Below are positions 21,406 through 32,037 of a stretch of DNA of 64,000 nucleotides, in pieces (the stretch's first letter is position 1; every line of letters starts with the position of its first letter). The notes under the pieces are model-generated. The model was given only the letters and a program-made list of their open reading frames with translations, was not told where the DNA came from and made no database searches. The position numbers were made by a program, and so were the translations under genes. Source of the DNA: Ariolimax columbianus (taxonomy: Eukaryota > Mollusca > Gastropoda > Stylommatophora > Arionidae). The stretch is from contig JAVGWX010000002.1 in NCBI GenBank assembly GCA_036924085.1, positions 153,906,071 to 153,970,070 on the forward strand, read 5' to 3'.

Positions 21406-23010
21406 CATGCTCCACTAACAATTGCAAATAAGCCAATACAAGGAGCAGCAGATAATATAGCAGCATGGGCTGAGAAAAGGATGGTACAGATCAGCGCCGA
21501 GAAATCTGCAACAACACTCTTCACATTCTCAAACAAAGAAAAGGCAGGACAAATACGACTTGGAAATATACAGGTCCAAATAGATGATGAGCCGGTATAC
21601 CTGGGCATCATATTTGATAAGAGAATGACGTGGAGGCTTCACATTGAAAAACAGAGACAAAACAAAGAGAAAACTCGCAATATTGAGGAAAAACGCTGGG
21701 TCAAATTGGGGAGTGAATGAAACAATGGTTAAGACGGTCTGTAATGGGCTAATAAGACCAACAGTAGACTATGTATAAGCAGCATGGTCCACAGCAGCAA
21801 AATCACACCTACAAACCTTAGATAAGGCATAAAACCAAGCGCAAAGGGGAATCACGGGTGCCATGAAATCAACTCCAATAAATGAAATAGAAAAAAATCA
21901 CAGGCATCACACCTCTAGACGGGACACCACGACCTCGATACAAGCAGAAAATACAAAAACATGACAGCATACCAAAAGGAAGACTAGATTCAAAGATCTT
22001 GCCAGTGGAATATTGAAGAGAAGTAGCTTTGTACATCGGTCCAAACAAATTATGAGAACATTTAAGGATATATTACCAGACACCACTAACGAGGTAGATC
22101 CAATATCTCTTCTAACTCAGTGAGAACAACACCAAAACATCAGCATAAAATCATTCATAACTGACACCTTCCATACGGGAAACCAAAATGCTCTCCAAAA
22201 AGAAAGCAGCAGCATACGACATGATCGGTAAACTGTACCCCAGAGAAGCATGGATCCAGGTATATACTGATGGATCAGCAACAAGAGCAGTGAAAAATGG
22301 AGGCGCAGGAATCTACGTTGTCTACCCAGATAAATACAATAAAACCACTAGCTCATCGGCTAATTATTGCTGCACAACAAGCTAATGTCAGCAGATCGTA
22401 TTCCTTACAGAAGCAATGTCAGTTCTGCAAGTACTCAAAAATTATAAACTGCCATAGCTTAAGAAAGCCTTGGGCGAACTAAAACCCGAGAGAAAAGTAG
22501 TGCTACAGGGGATACCATCACAATGTGGCAAACCCGGAAATGAGACAGACAGCTTGGGAAAGGAGGGAGCAATGCAAAAACAAAACGAACAAACAATCAC
22601 CTTCCAAAAAGAGAAGACACTTATCCAAGCAATAAGAAAAGTTGACCAAACGAAAGACAGCTATCACTGCCTTGATTGAGCAGAACAAGTGATCCTGTTC
22701 CGCTTGAGAATGGAATAGAATACATTGAAAAACAATTTGCACCGGCTAAAATTGGCTCCATCGCCCATGTGTATGTGTGGGCAGGTAGCACAGACATCCG
22801 AACATATCCTGGTGGAATGTTATATGGTTAGCCAATTGCGTTCTGAACACTGGCCCACGGAGACGAATATCCACACAAAGCTGTTTGGAAGCCCCGAAGA
22901 ACTCTCCACTACGGCAGCCTCTATCCAGAGGACTGGGCTTCACGTCTAGATCTAACGGGAAAAAACATGGCGAACGAGAAGAAGAAGAAAAAGAAGATCG
23001 TCATGTATTT

Positions 23011-23139
23011 ACAATCTGACTTCTCATTACTTCGCTGCAAATTTAACTTTAATGCGCGGGGAAGACGCAAGAAAAATACATTAATACTGTACACAAAAAA
23101 ACCCACTAAAAAGACGTTACCTTTTTCCTACCACATTAG
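23011..23139. other. Spacer after the LINE GAA tail
   Basis: A-rich DNA that follows the GAAGAAGAAGAAAAAGAAG tract closing the LINE; may still be element 3' sequence. Confidence 0.4.
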
Positions 23140-23512
23140 TGCTCCTTGTGTAGGAAAGACACATCACATTAAGTTAGCACCCGAACAGGATCCCTGCGCA
23201 AACAAAGACACATCACAGCAGATCACACCCTAACAGGATCCCTGCGCAAACAAAGACACATCACAGCAAGTTAGTACCCTAATAGGATCGCTGCGCAAAC
23301 ATAGACACATCAAATCAAGTTAGTACCCTAACAGGATCCCTGCGAAAACATAGACACATCACATCAAGTTAACAGCCTAACAGGATCCCTGCGCAAACAA
23401 AGACACATCACTGCAAGTTAGCACCCTAACAGGATCCCTGCACAAACAAAGACATATCACTGCCAGTTAGCACCCTAACAGGATCCCTGCGCAAACAAAG
23501 CGAAAGGAATAA
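23140..23512. repeat. 48-bp minisatellite
   Basis: Seven copies of a unit of 47-49 bp with AACAGGATCCCTGCGCAAAC and AAAGACACATCACAGCAAGT (starts near 23184, 23232, 23281, 23328). A BamHI-type GGATCC recurs in most copies. Confidence 0.9.
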
Positions 23513-23728
23513 TGAAGTAGTACTTTCTGTAGCTTTTTTCTTTACAATTTGAGGTTGCTAGCCCCAAGCACAGCTCTGTATAGTTGTGAGTAAATTACAT
23601 CGTGTTTAAATTATGTGATAGTGAATGTCTTTTTTAACAACAGCGGAAAAGCTATACATCTTGTATGTGTATATGTTTCACTGTGTTATTTTTATCAATA
23701 CTTTCATCACTATTCACCAAGTAATGGA
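23513..23728. other. Family B-like fragment and spacer
   Basis: TTTGAGGTTGCTAGCCCCAAG at about 23547 resembles the family B core. The remainder is T-rich and unassigned. Confidence 0.45.
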
Positions 23729-23985
23729 ATGGAGAGACCTGCACAAAGAATACAACCCAAAAAATGTCAGCATAGACGAGCCTGGTAGAAATATGCAAAA
23801 GATCTTCAGACTCAGAACGAGACACTGCACACTCAAGGCTCTCCACCACAGAATGGGTCTCAGATACACCGCCACATGCGATTGTGGAGCACCCAAGCAA
23901 ACACCAGAATACATCCTGCACTACTGGCCTACTTATACAGACCAAAGGGGAAGGAGGACTAACGACTGGTCAGGTAAAATATACT
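23729..23985 (+). pseudogene. I-like LINE C-terminal Cys/His tail fragment
   Basis: A plus-strand frame carries KIFRLRTRHCTLKALHHRMG (23798-23857), then TCDCGAPKQTPEYILHYWP (23876-23932). This matches the segment after RNase H in I-like LINEs: RLRTGHxxLxxHLxRxG followed by CxCGxxxQTxEHxLxxC. Here the final Cys is replaced by Trp and the His by Tyr, so the Cys/His cluster is broken. It is another copy of the element type seen at 22700-22950. A large GAA tract begins about 430 bases downstream. Confidence 0.78.
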
Positions 23986-24408
23986 GATCAGGCATGTTAG
24001 TCAGATTCAGGCAAAACATGCTGGACAAGACCCTCACCTTGGCTTCTTCGTAGTCCTTCCTGACAGCCTGGCTAACAAGGTGAGGGATCGACGTGATCCT
24101 CGTAGTAGTGTGTGGCACGCAGATGAGCCAATCATAGCACAACCGCCTGGCGGACCCCGGTCCGCCTTCATCAGCACGCTCGAGATGGGACGAAAGCTAC
24201 TGGGCACTTAACGTCCTTTTCAGGAGCACACAATAGAAACCTACTCATTATGTGCATTCGCAAACAACAACAACATACAGACCGAAGAGAGGCAGTCTTG
24301 CTTGGTAAAGCGAACATGCTCGACAAGATATGGGGGATCAGCGAAGACCTAAAACGCACATTCTCCTTCGTGAACCTTACCGGACTAGAAACATAGAAAC
24401 GGTTGACT
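23986..24408. other. Unassigned; segment shared with 29365-29445
   Basis: GCCTGGCTAACAAGGTGAGG and the following GATCGACGTGATCCTCG at 24065-24105 recur in diverged form at 29368-29410. This points to a further dispersed family, with two short copies only. Confidence 0.45.
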
Positions 24409-24650
24409 GAGGAAGAAATAGAGGAAAATAGAAGAAGAAGAAGAAGAGGAATATAAGTAGTAGAGGAAGAAGAAGAAGAAGAAGGAGAAGAAGAAGAAGA
24501 AGAAGAAGGAGAACAAGAAGAAGAAGAAGAAGAAGAAGAAAAAGAAGAAGTAGAGTGAGAAGAATAAGAAGAAGAAATGTAGATAAAGAAGAAGATGAAG
24601 AAGAAGAAAAATACGAAAGGAGAAGAAGAGGAAGAAAAAGGTACCAACTA
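24409..24650. repeat. (GAA)n-rich purine tract
   Basis: About 240 bases of almost pure purine on the plus strand, mainly GAA with GGA, GTA and ACA interruptions. Such tails end family A, family C and the long LINE, so this may mark the 3' end of a decayed retroposon. A strand-asymmetric purine tract of this length could also form triplex DNA. Confidence 0.9.
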
Positions 24651-24884
24651 AAGTCTGTATTACGGACAGCGTCTCCAGTTTACTTTGTGCTAAGTTGTAG
24701 CGTCCTCCATCTTAGGCGTGATGTCGTACCTTCTATAATTAACGAGGTTGCTGTCCTCTCTACCCCTCTACTCTTCAATACATAGCAGCTTTGTTGTCCC
24801 TTTGACCTCTTACTGGGATGTAGTTATGTTTATCTGTAGCTGCGTTGTCATCTCTTATGTATGTATCGAGGCTGCCGATCCCTC

Positions 24885-25112
24885 TACTTGGATCAAGACT
24901 GTCTATCATTCTACTTGGATCAAGACTGTCTATCATTCTACTTGGATCAAGACTGTCTATCATTCTACTTGGATCAAGACTGTCTATCATTCTACTTGGA
25001 TCAAGACTGTCTATCATTCTACTTGGAGCAAGACTGTCTATCATTCTACTTGGATCAAGACTGTCTATCATTCTACTTGGATCAAGACTGTCTATCATTC
25101 TACTTAGAGCAA
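24885..25112. repeat. 27-bp minisatellite, composite cluster part 1
   Basis: Eight near-identical copies of a 27-bp unit, GGATCAAGACTGTCTATCAT plus TCTACTT. It opens a 1.8-kb cluster of four related arrays to 26690. The left flank (24740-24885) holds strongly decayed copies of the same theme. Confidence 0.93.
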
Positions 25113-25346
25113 GGCTGTCCATAAATCTATTTCGATCAGGGCAGTCCATTTATGGACTTGGAGTGGGGCAGTCCATCTATGTACTTGGAGTGGGGCAGTC
25201 CATCTATGTACTTGTAGCGGGGCAGTCGATCTATGTACTTGGAGCAAGGCAGTCCATCTATGCACTTGGAGCGGGGCAGTCCATCTATGTACTTGGGGTG
25301 GGGCAGTCCATCTATGTACTTGGAGTGCGGCTGCCAATCCCTCCTG
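25113..25346. repeat. 27-bp minisatellite, composite cluster part 2
   Basis: About eight copies of GGGCAGTCCATCTATGTACT plus TGGAGTG. It keeps the -CTTGGA- core of part 1 with a different flank. Confidence 0.92.
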
Positions 25347-26215
25347 TTTGTGCAGGGCTGTCCTATCTATACTTGGAACAGGGCTGTCCAACGTTCTACT
25401 TAAAGCAGAGCTGTCCACCTCTTTACTTGGAGCGGGGCTGTTCATTCTACTTACAGCTAGGCTGTTCATTCTACTTGGATCAGGGCTGTCCATTCTACTT
25501 GTAGCGGGCCTGTTCATTCTACTTGGAGCAGGGCTGTCCATTCTATTTAGAGCTAGGCTGTTCATTCTACTTGGATCAGGGCTGTCCATTCTACTTGTAG
25601 CGGGCCTGTTCATTCTACTTGGAGCAGGGCTGTCCATTCTATTTAGAGCTAGGCTGTTCATTCTACTAGGAGCAGGGCTGTCCACCTCTTTACTTGGAGC
25701 GGGGCTGTTCATTCTACTTGTAGCGGGGCTGTTCATTCTACTTGGATCAGGGCTGTCCATTCTACTTGTAGCGGGCCTGTTCATTCTACTTGGAGCAGGG
25801 CTGTCCATTCTATTTAGAGCTAGGCTGTTCATTCTACTAGGAGCAGGGCTGTCCATTCTACTTGAAACAGGGCTGTCCATTCTACTTAAAGCGGGGCTGT
25901 TCACTTCTTTACTTAGAGCTGGTCTGTCCATTCTACTTGGAGCAGGGCTGTCCATTCTACTTGGAGCAGGGCTGGTTATTCTACTTGGAGCGGGGCTATT
26001 CATTCTACTTGGAGCAGGGCTGTCCATTCTACTTGGAGCGGGGTTGTTCACCTCTTTACTTGGAGCAGGGCTGTCAATTCTACTTGGAGCAGGGCTGTCT
26101 ATTCTACTTGGAGCAGGGCTGTCTATTCTACTTGGACAGGGCATGTCCATTCTACTTGGAGCAGGGCTGTCTATTCTACTTGGACAGGGCATGTCCATTC
26201 CACTACTTAGATCAG
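25347..26215. repeat. 24/27-bp minisatellite, composite cluster part 3
   Basis: About 34 copies, mostly 24 bp (GGGCTGTCCATTCTACTTGG plus AGCA), with a 27-bp variant that has CACCTCTTTACTT. Mixed blocks such as those at 25540-25640 and 25770-25860 recur as larger units. The antisense eight-residue period (SPAPSRMD) gives a 385-codon minus-strand frame, and a 291-codon frame runs on the plus strand; both are repeat artefacts. Confidence 0.93.
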
Positions 26216-26690
26216 AATTATGATCCCTTCTTCCTGGACGGGGTTGCTGTCCATATACCATAAAATAGAGACTCCACCCCGCTATCGTTCCTTCTTACAA
26301 AACGGTGTTGACATCAGCTCTACCTGGAGCGTGGTAGCCGTCAACTCTACATGGAACAGGTTTGTCATCAATTCCAACTGGATCGAGGTTGCCATCAATT
26401 CTATCTAGAGTGAGGTTGTTGTCAACCCTAACTGGAACGGAATTGTCGTCAACTCTACCTGTAGCCGGATTGTTGCCAACTCTACCTGGAGCGTGGTTGT
26501 CGTTAACTCTACATAAAGAGGGGTTGTCGTCAACTCTACCTGAAGCTGGGTTGTCGTCAACTATACCTGGAATGGAGCTGTTATCCCTTCTACCTGAAGT
26601 GGAGCTGTTATCCCTTCTACCTGGTACTGTGTTATCATCACCTGTCGACGTTACCTGGCTAACGCCGTCTGTGATCGGCATTATCTGGAA
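26216..26690. repeat. 27-bp minisatellite, composite cluster part 4, decayed
   Basis: About 15 diverged copies of a 27-bp theme, GTTGTCGTCAACTCTACCTG plus GAGCGTG. Units differ at many positions, so this is the oldest or least homogenised section of the cluster. Confidence 0.85.
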
Positions 26691-27054
26691 AATCTGATAA
26701 TTGTTTATTTTCCTACAGCTAACCATGGCAGACACGACGAAGGTCGACACAATACATCAGCTGGCTTCAGGAAAAGCTGTCATGGATGTCTGGAGGCTAC
26801 TGTTTCTATTGGTCACAAAAGATCAGGTGACATCGACTAAGAATAATGACAATTCTACGAGTGATTGTCTATTGTTATTGCGGAAAGGACGTTCTGTCTT
26901 GGATGCTAACTGATCTGATAATAACAGGATCCACTCAGAAAATGTCTAGCACTTTATGTTATGTATGCGAAGAGGAGCTAAAAGGGTCAGATGGAACACA
27001 CTGACCAAGAAATTCTACCTAACCTCAGAGCAGGTGAGATATTCTGCGAACGGG
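26691..27054. other. No recognisable gene
   Basis: A 70-codon plus-strand frame at 26701 has no recognised motif. GGATCCACTCAGAAAATGTCTAG near 26929 loosely resembles 16711-16762, so part may be dispersed repeat. Confidence 0.4.
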
Positions 27055-27235
27055 AATGAGCTGGCAGCAGCCAGCCACTCAGTGCTGGCTGCTTGTATCA
27101 GGGCCAGCGAACCAGAGCTTACCAATACCTTATTTCGCCTACACGAGGCGCCCTGGACACAGGCTGCATTAGTCTAGTCCAGTCAAGGGATAGGTATAGC
27201 CGTAGAAAGGCAAACCCGGTACTCAAACAAGCCAG
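27055..27235 (+). mobile_element. Family A fragment, 5' half
   Basis: Contains GCTGGCTGCTTGTATCAGGG and CCAGCGAACCAGAGCT (27083-27118), a CTGGACACAGGCTGCA block and a CCGGTACTCAAACAAGC block (27219 on), in the family A order. The 3' half with the GAA tail is absent. Confidence 0.7.
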
Positions 27236-27334
27236 CTGAATTTCATATTGTCGGGCCTACGAATGCAAATTTCACACGGTCAAGATAAACTACAACACAA
27301 TGTTCATTTAAGGACGAACGTCGTAAAAGTAGCC

Positions 27335-27785
27335 AGTCGGGGTCTTTGTTTATGCCAAAGACAAGAATAGCACCACTGCCCGATTGAGAGCATTTCATAA
27401 GAGTCGACATTATGCGGGACATGGTATAACAGCTATGCTCATGTGGTTTGTTACGAGAAGCATAGAAAGTGCCTAACAAGTAACGGGTCTACTTTACTCT
27501 AGTGTTTGAGTCTATTAAGATGGATCCGTATATCGATAAGCTACCCTTTTCTCAGCATGTGTGTCTCTCTCTCTCTACGCAGAGGAGTAATAAGCTGCAC
27601 GAACATAGCCGGCTAAGCAGGAAATCCTCCTCCGGACTATATACAGCTTACCTCAGAGCTGAGAGCTGCACATGCGTGTCTGTCTCTGTAGAAATACAAG
27701 TGGACTAATACTAAGACTTAGAGACCATTTAAAAAAGAAGAAATAGAAAAAGAAGAAGCAGAAGAATAAGAAGAATAAAAAGAAA
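27335..27785 (+). mobile_element. Family C dispersed element, copy 1, with GAA-rich tail
   Basis: About 400 bp shared with 37835-38190. Landmarks in order: GGGGTCTTTGT, AATAGCACCACTGCC, GACATGGTATA, GGGTCTACTTTACTCTAGTG then TTTGAGTCTATTAAGATGG, CTAAGCAGGAAATCC, CTCAGAGCTGAGAGCTGCAC and CTGTAGAAATACAAGTGGACTA. It ends in a GAAGAAATAGAAAAAGAAG tail, similar in kind to family A. No open frame is conserved between the copies, so it looks non-autonomous. Confidence 0.8.
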
Positions 27786-28904
27786 ACATACTGATCAAAA
27801 TGTCCACCTAAACTCAGGGCCAGGTGGAAAAAAATGCTCAGAACCCTATGTAACCTCACCGACAGGTGAAACATGCTGACTTAAACCCTCACCTTACGCC
27901 ATGCTAACTAAAATCCACCCCTAAATTCAAAATCATGGTCATGTAAAACATGCGGACCAATGTTTCAATCGTTATTTCAATCATTCATTCATTCATTTAC
28001 TCATTCAATCATTCATTCAGCTTATTGTTTCAATGTCGACCCACAATACTTCGTGCACTTTTAAAGGAAGCCTTTCTCTAAGAGTGTGCAAACATTCACC
28101 TTTTAGCTCCAATGTGAAACTAAGGTTCTGGTAGCAGTTGGCCCATATACAGGAAGCCTGTGTCTGAGCTATCGGAGTGCTTCAATGTATTGGCGATGTT
28201 GTTTTGCTTCCTGATGACATATTGAGCCCAAAGCACAACCATCTTCAGTGGACTTTAACGGCATGCTTCTGTCAGGTAAAAAATACTGATCAGATCTTCT
28301 TCATTACGTAACAATATATAAGAACCAATTGTAAACAAACACAATATGTTTAAATAGCGAATGACGGTAGGTTCTCACCATAACACTGCTCTATCCGTAT
28401 ACAAAACCGATTGACTTTCTCCTGAACCAAAACCCTAGTGTATGTATCCTGGCCCCAGCTCCTGAGAGGAGAAATAGCCCAACTGCACCCCCACGCATGT
28501 CGAAAGAGGTGACTCACGTGATTTGTGTATGGGACTAGCAATATCAACATGTAAACAAATGTCTACAAAACAACTATCATTGCAAAGTAGGAAAAGTGCT
28601 TTATCGTTAACTTCTTAAGTTGTCCAACTGAAGTTGTGGCCTATATTCCGACTGGACTGAGAAACGATTCGGAAAAATAAGTCGAATATGACTTAATTTA
28701 AATAATAATACAATTAGAAGACATTAGAAAGATAAATAATAAAAACTCTCTATTTTAGATTTTTCAAGAAAATAATTCTGCGCTAGCACGATGTCCATAT
28801 TTTTATTTCTTTCCAAAGGTAAATGCTGCTGTTTGGCATCATGCAGAGCCAAGTACTGTAACAAGGAAAAACATCAATATCGAGGATTTTTCGCTAAGGT
28901 GTTT
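27786..28904. other. No gene; CATT-rich tract and a family B-like fragment
   Basis: A short run of imperfect (ATTC)n lies at 27978-28020. The segment 28125-28275 (GGAAGCCTGTGTCTGAGC, CACAACCATCTTCAGTGG, TTTAACGGCATGC) resembles parts of family B. AT-rich unassigned DNA follows. Confidence 0.45.
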
Positions 28905-29110
28905 TCAATGCACGCTTTGTGTCAACCAGACATGGCTGCTACGTGGGCACAGGTGTGTGTGATGACGTCACACACAACGTATCGATATTGCCTGCATATG
29001 TACGTCATTCCTCCGTCATGAACACATCTATCGTTTCAGTTAATCATATATCTTCACTTGGTTTGTGCTTTGTTCCAGAATATGTATTTTCTTTTGTCGT
29101 TAGATAGACT
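28905..29110 (+). mobile_element. Family D dispersed element, copy 1
   Basis: Shares with 34545-34690 the blocks CTTTGTGTCAA, GTGGGCACAGGTGTGTG, TGACGTCACACA and a CATTCCTC region. The palindrome TGACGTCA (CRE-type site) is at 28963-28970. Only two copies were found, so its limits are uncertain. Confidence 0.55.
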
Positions 29111-29544
29111 GTTATTGTATCTGTTCTCTTGATCGTGCCAGTGGTTGATCAGTTAAAGCTATTATTTCTTATAACAAAGAACCAGTTTTATTACAGCATG
29201 TACATTGTAAAACGGCACATGGTTTTCAGTTTGCTATAATATTTTAAAACTGATTGTTCTGTATATCAGCTTGTGTAACATTTCGTGTGTTTAAAACAAT
29301 ATTGTGTAACTTGCCGGTGAAGATCGAATATCTCGTGCACGTACTGGAAACAGGTTGAGTCATAGCAGTCTGGCCAGCAAGGTGAGGATCGACAAATGTG
29401 ATCCCCATCGCAGTGAGCTTGCTGGTTAGCCCGACATTACACTACAGTAACGATGACCCAGATTCTCCTTCTAAACACGCTTCGGGGCATAAGAAGTGTC
29501 TCGCAGCTCGCAGCCAAAGAAAGGTGGTCAAGATGTGAAATGGC
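29111..29544. other. Unassigned, with the 29365-29445 shared segment
   Basis: CAGCAAGGTGAGGATCGACA near 29376 recurs at 24076-24100. Otherwise AT-rich DNA without a recognised feature. Confidence 0.45.
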
Positions 29545-29912
29545 TTGGCTTCGTTCGTTCTCAATCTCCCTCTACCAAACACTGAAAATGCTTAAGTAGC
29601 AGAATGTAGTCCAGAGAACGGAATGCGTTGTGTCGTAGTTTACATCTTGACTGTGATATTTGCACCTTTCGGTCCAACACATCCGACTTCAGCAAGCATT
29701 TGTTGAGTACCGGGTTAGCATTCCCACTTCGATTCCTTTTCCTTAGCCAGTCTGCCCTGCTGCAGCCTGTTATCCAGGATCACCGCGTGGAGGTGTAGAA
29801 TGGTCTTGGCAGCTCTGGTTCGCTGGCCCTGACGCTAGCAGTCAGCTATGGGTTGCTGACCACTGCAGCTCGTGCGCTGCTCCGCATCTTGATCCCAGAT
29901 GTGAAATGATCT
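29545..29912 (-). mobile_element. Family A element, nearly full length, inverted
   Basis: Reverse complement of the 11838-12213 element from GAGATTGAGAACGAACG (minus strand, about 29565) to GATCAAGATGCGGAGCAGCG (about 29893). All internal landmarks are present in order and similarity is high, so this is one of the younger copies. The GAA tail is short or lost. It also shows the pair ATAGCTGACTGC and AGAGCTGCC 33 bases apart. Confidence 0.85.
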
Positions 29913-30734
29913 CAACAGGCGAAGCTTGCAAGGACATTAACAAGACTTCTTACAGCTAATCATTTGCTTTATTTTCAGACCTCGGCACGAATTTCACTAC
30001 TAATTGGTACATGGTTTCCAGTTTGCCGTACTATTTTGTTAAGTGAATGTTTGGTTTTATTTTTTATGTTCAATTTATTTATTACTTAGGTGAATTCTTT
30101 TCACAATATTTTGTGGGTTCTCCGTTATTAATGCATTTCATTTTTTTACAATATTTGTAATTATTATATTAATTTTTTTAAAAACAAATATTCTAACTAA
30201 CTGGTACATTATTTGCAAAAGAGGGGCATGGACTGCTGAACTTTCTATTTCTTCTGTCACTGATTATAAATAATCCTATTAACCGTATCTGCAGACGTCA
30301 ATCAATCAATAAATCTTTCAATCAACATCGGTCAGCTCTTTGTGGAGCTCAGGTCTTCAATAAATACACGATCAATTATCCTGCTTGTGAAAACCGTCCC
30401 AGCTTTATGAAGAACACTTTCTTCCTGTTTCTCTTCACTAAATGTATTCTGATCTGGTAATACAGGTCTTGATTTGGGGATTCCACAACAAAGACAGTCT
30501 TGTAATGCAATCAACGGGTTTCCTTAATGCATGTCCTATCCAACGCTAGTGTCTTCCACCCACGTATTGTTTCACTGATATGTTTAATTTGTTTTAACAG
30601 TCAGTTCCCCATTAGGAATCTAATTATACCATTTTAATCTCTGTATTCTATGCAAGAAATCATTTATGAAAGTCTCTACCTTGTTCATTGCTGTTGTTGT
30701 TCACCGTCATTCCTGACTTGTGACTAATTTGCAT
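29913..30734. other. No recognisable gene
   Basis: AT-rich DNA with several T runs near 30060-30185. No tandem structure, no convincing open frame. Confidence 0.5.
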
Positions 30735-30985
30735 GTGATAATAATTACTTTATTTTTGTTTGTTTTTGCGCTTGACTTTTTTATCTATTTCCCAAGGAAG
30801 TGTGCGTTACACTGTGACCAGTGCATCCGACTTCAGCATGCATTATTATCTAAGGGTTTGCTTAATCTTACATTTTTAAGGGTTTGCATCCCCGGGGTAA
30901 CGGCCGGTGCTGTGATGGGGATTCAATCCAGCACCATTGGTTGTGAGCCGTGCCACTTAACTGGTCCCCAATACTTTACCTGATT
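30735..30985 (-). mobile_element. tRNA-derived SINE (family T), copy 1
   Basis: Matches 60096-60374 over its length: T-rich left edge (the SINE 3' tail on the minus strand), CCCAAGG, GTGTGCGTTACACTGTG, a CCGACTTCAGCATGCAT block, two TAAGGGTTTGC units, GGTAACGGCCGGTGCTG, and the tRNA-like head. On the minus strand box B is GGATTGAATCC (30919-30929). The box A part (TGGCCTAGTGG in the other copy) is deleted here between CACTTAAC and TGGTCCCCA, so this copy has lost its internal promoter. Confidence 0.78.
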
Positions 30986-31140
30986 AGGGATCTTGTGTGT
31001 TTGAAATGACGTCACATCTAAAACCTTGCTAATGTCAACATAGACAAACAGCCATGAGTTACCATTTGTTATGATTTAACCTAATGCGATCGTCGGAACT
31101 GTTGGAGTCCTGGTATTCAATCAGACAAACAAGTATCTAC
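30986..31140. other. Spacer
   Basis: Contains a TGACGTCA palindrome at 31008-31015; nothing else recognised. Confidence 0.35.
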
Positions 31141-32037
31141 TTATTCTTCTTCCTCTTTGGTTCTCAATCTCCCGCTACCAAACCCTGAACGTTCTCAATC
31201 TCCCGCTACCAAACCCTGAACGTTATCAATCTCCCGCTACTAAGCCCTGAACGTTCTCAATCTCCCGCTACCAAACCCTGAACGTTCTCAATCTCCCGCT
31301 ACTAAGCCCTGAACGTTCTCAATCTCCCGCTACCAAGCCCTGGACGTTCTCAATCTCCCGCTACAAAGCCTTGAACGTTCTCAATCTCCCGCTACCAAGC
31401 CCTGGACGTTGTCAATCTCCTGGTATCAAGCCCTGGACGTTGTCAATCTCCTGCTATCAAGCCCTGGACGTTGTCAATCTCCCGCTACTAAGCCCTGAAC
31501 GTTCTCAATCTCCCGCTACCAAACCCTGAACGTTATCAATCTCCCGCTACTAAGCCCTGAACGTTCTCAATCTCCCGCTACCAAACCCTGAACGTTCTCA
31601 ATCTCCCGCTACTAAGCCCTGAACGTTCTCAATCTCCCGCTACCAAGCCCTGGACGTTCTCAATCTCCCGCTACCAAGCCCTGGACGTTGTCAATCTCCT
31701 GGTATCAAGCCCTGGACGTTGTCAATCTCCTGCTATCAAGCCCTGAACCTTCTCAATCTCTCACTATCAAGCCATGCGCATGGCTTTGCAAGTAGCGGGA
31801 CATTGTCCAGGGAATGGAATCTTTTGTGTCGTAGTTTACAGCTTAACTGCCATGTTTGCACCTTTCAGTCCGACTCATTTGAATTCACCAGCCATTTTTG
31901 GGTACCGTGTTAGCCTTCTCTCTTCTATCCCTTCTCCTTTGCCAGTTTGTACTGTTGCAGTCTATTATCCAAGATTATCGCGATGAGGTGTAGAAAGACT
32001 TGGCAGTTCTGGTTTGCTGGTCCTTTTAATAAGTAGC
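31141..32037 (-). mobile_element. Family A element with 31-bp array between body and tail
   Basis: Reading the minus strand, the family A body runs from about 32037 (GGACCAGCAAACCAGAACTG) through CTTGGATAATAGACTGCAAC near 31975, GGCTAACACGGTACCC near 31905 and GGACTGAAAGGTGCAAACAT near 31868. It then enters GGCTTGATAGTGAGAGATTG near 31755. This last block is tandemly repeated to 31160, where the element closes with a short AAAGAGGAAGAAGAA tail at 31158-31143. The order body, array, tail shows that the expansion happened inside the element. Confidence 0.82.
31160..31768. repeat. 31-bp minisatellite derived from the 3' end of family A
   Basis: About 19 copies of a 31-bp unit, GTTCTCAATCTCCCGCTACC plus AAACCCTGAAC (starts 31160, 31191, 31222). 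The minus-strand unit, AGGGTTTGGTAGCGGGAGAT plus TGAGAAC, is the last part of family A before its GAA tail (compare 12169-12198). Variants (ACCAAACC, ACTAAGCC, ACCAAGCC with TGGAC) occur in blocks, so larger pieces were also copied. Confidence 0.94.

Larger units (their letters stand above)
18300..23010 (+). pseudogene. I-like LINE, long broken copy: endonuclease, RT, RNase H, Cys-rich tail
   Basis: Longest transposon gene here. The AP-type endonuclease begins with LNALHWNAKGVSTTK (about 18345) and THLQKGKQFKIQGYQCFR (18450-18500); TVGDFNSHSQN at 19257-19290 holds the catalytic D-x-N, and GGSDHRPVF near 19722 the C-terminal S-D-H. A linker open frame spans 19912-20232. RT follows: SYRPISLTSCL (20617), HGVLQGSVLSPTLFLVFIND (20996-21054), a damaged YADD region at 21095-21130, and ISAEKSATTLFTFS at 21493. 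RNase H has WIQVYTDGSA (22251-22280) and IPSQCGKPGNETD near 22512, where the usual His is Gln. The tail has CMCG and HILVEC (Cys/His pattern) near 22770-22820. The 3' end runs into GAAGAAGAAG at 22978. Many stops and frame changes; not functional. Confidence 0.92.

Noticed and set aside
24171..24647. Serine-rich minus-strand frame of 158 codons
   Set aside because: It is the antisense reading of a GAA tract.
25104..26261. 385-codon minus-strand frame with an SPAPSRM repeat, candidate structural protein
   Set aside because: Matches the 24/27-bp array exactly; the opposite strand has an equally long frame and no signal peptide or flanking coding sequence is seen.
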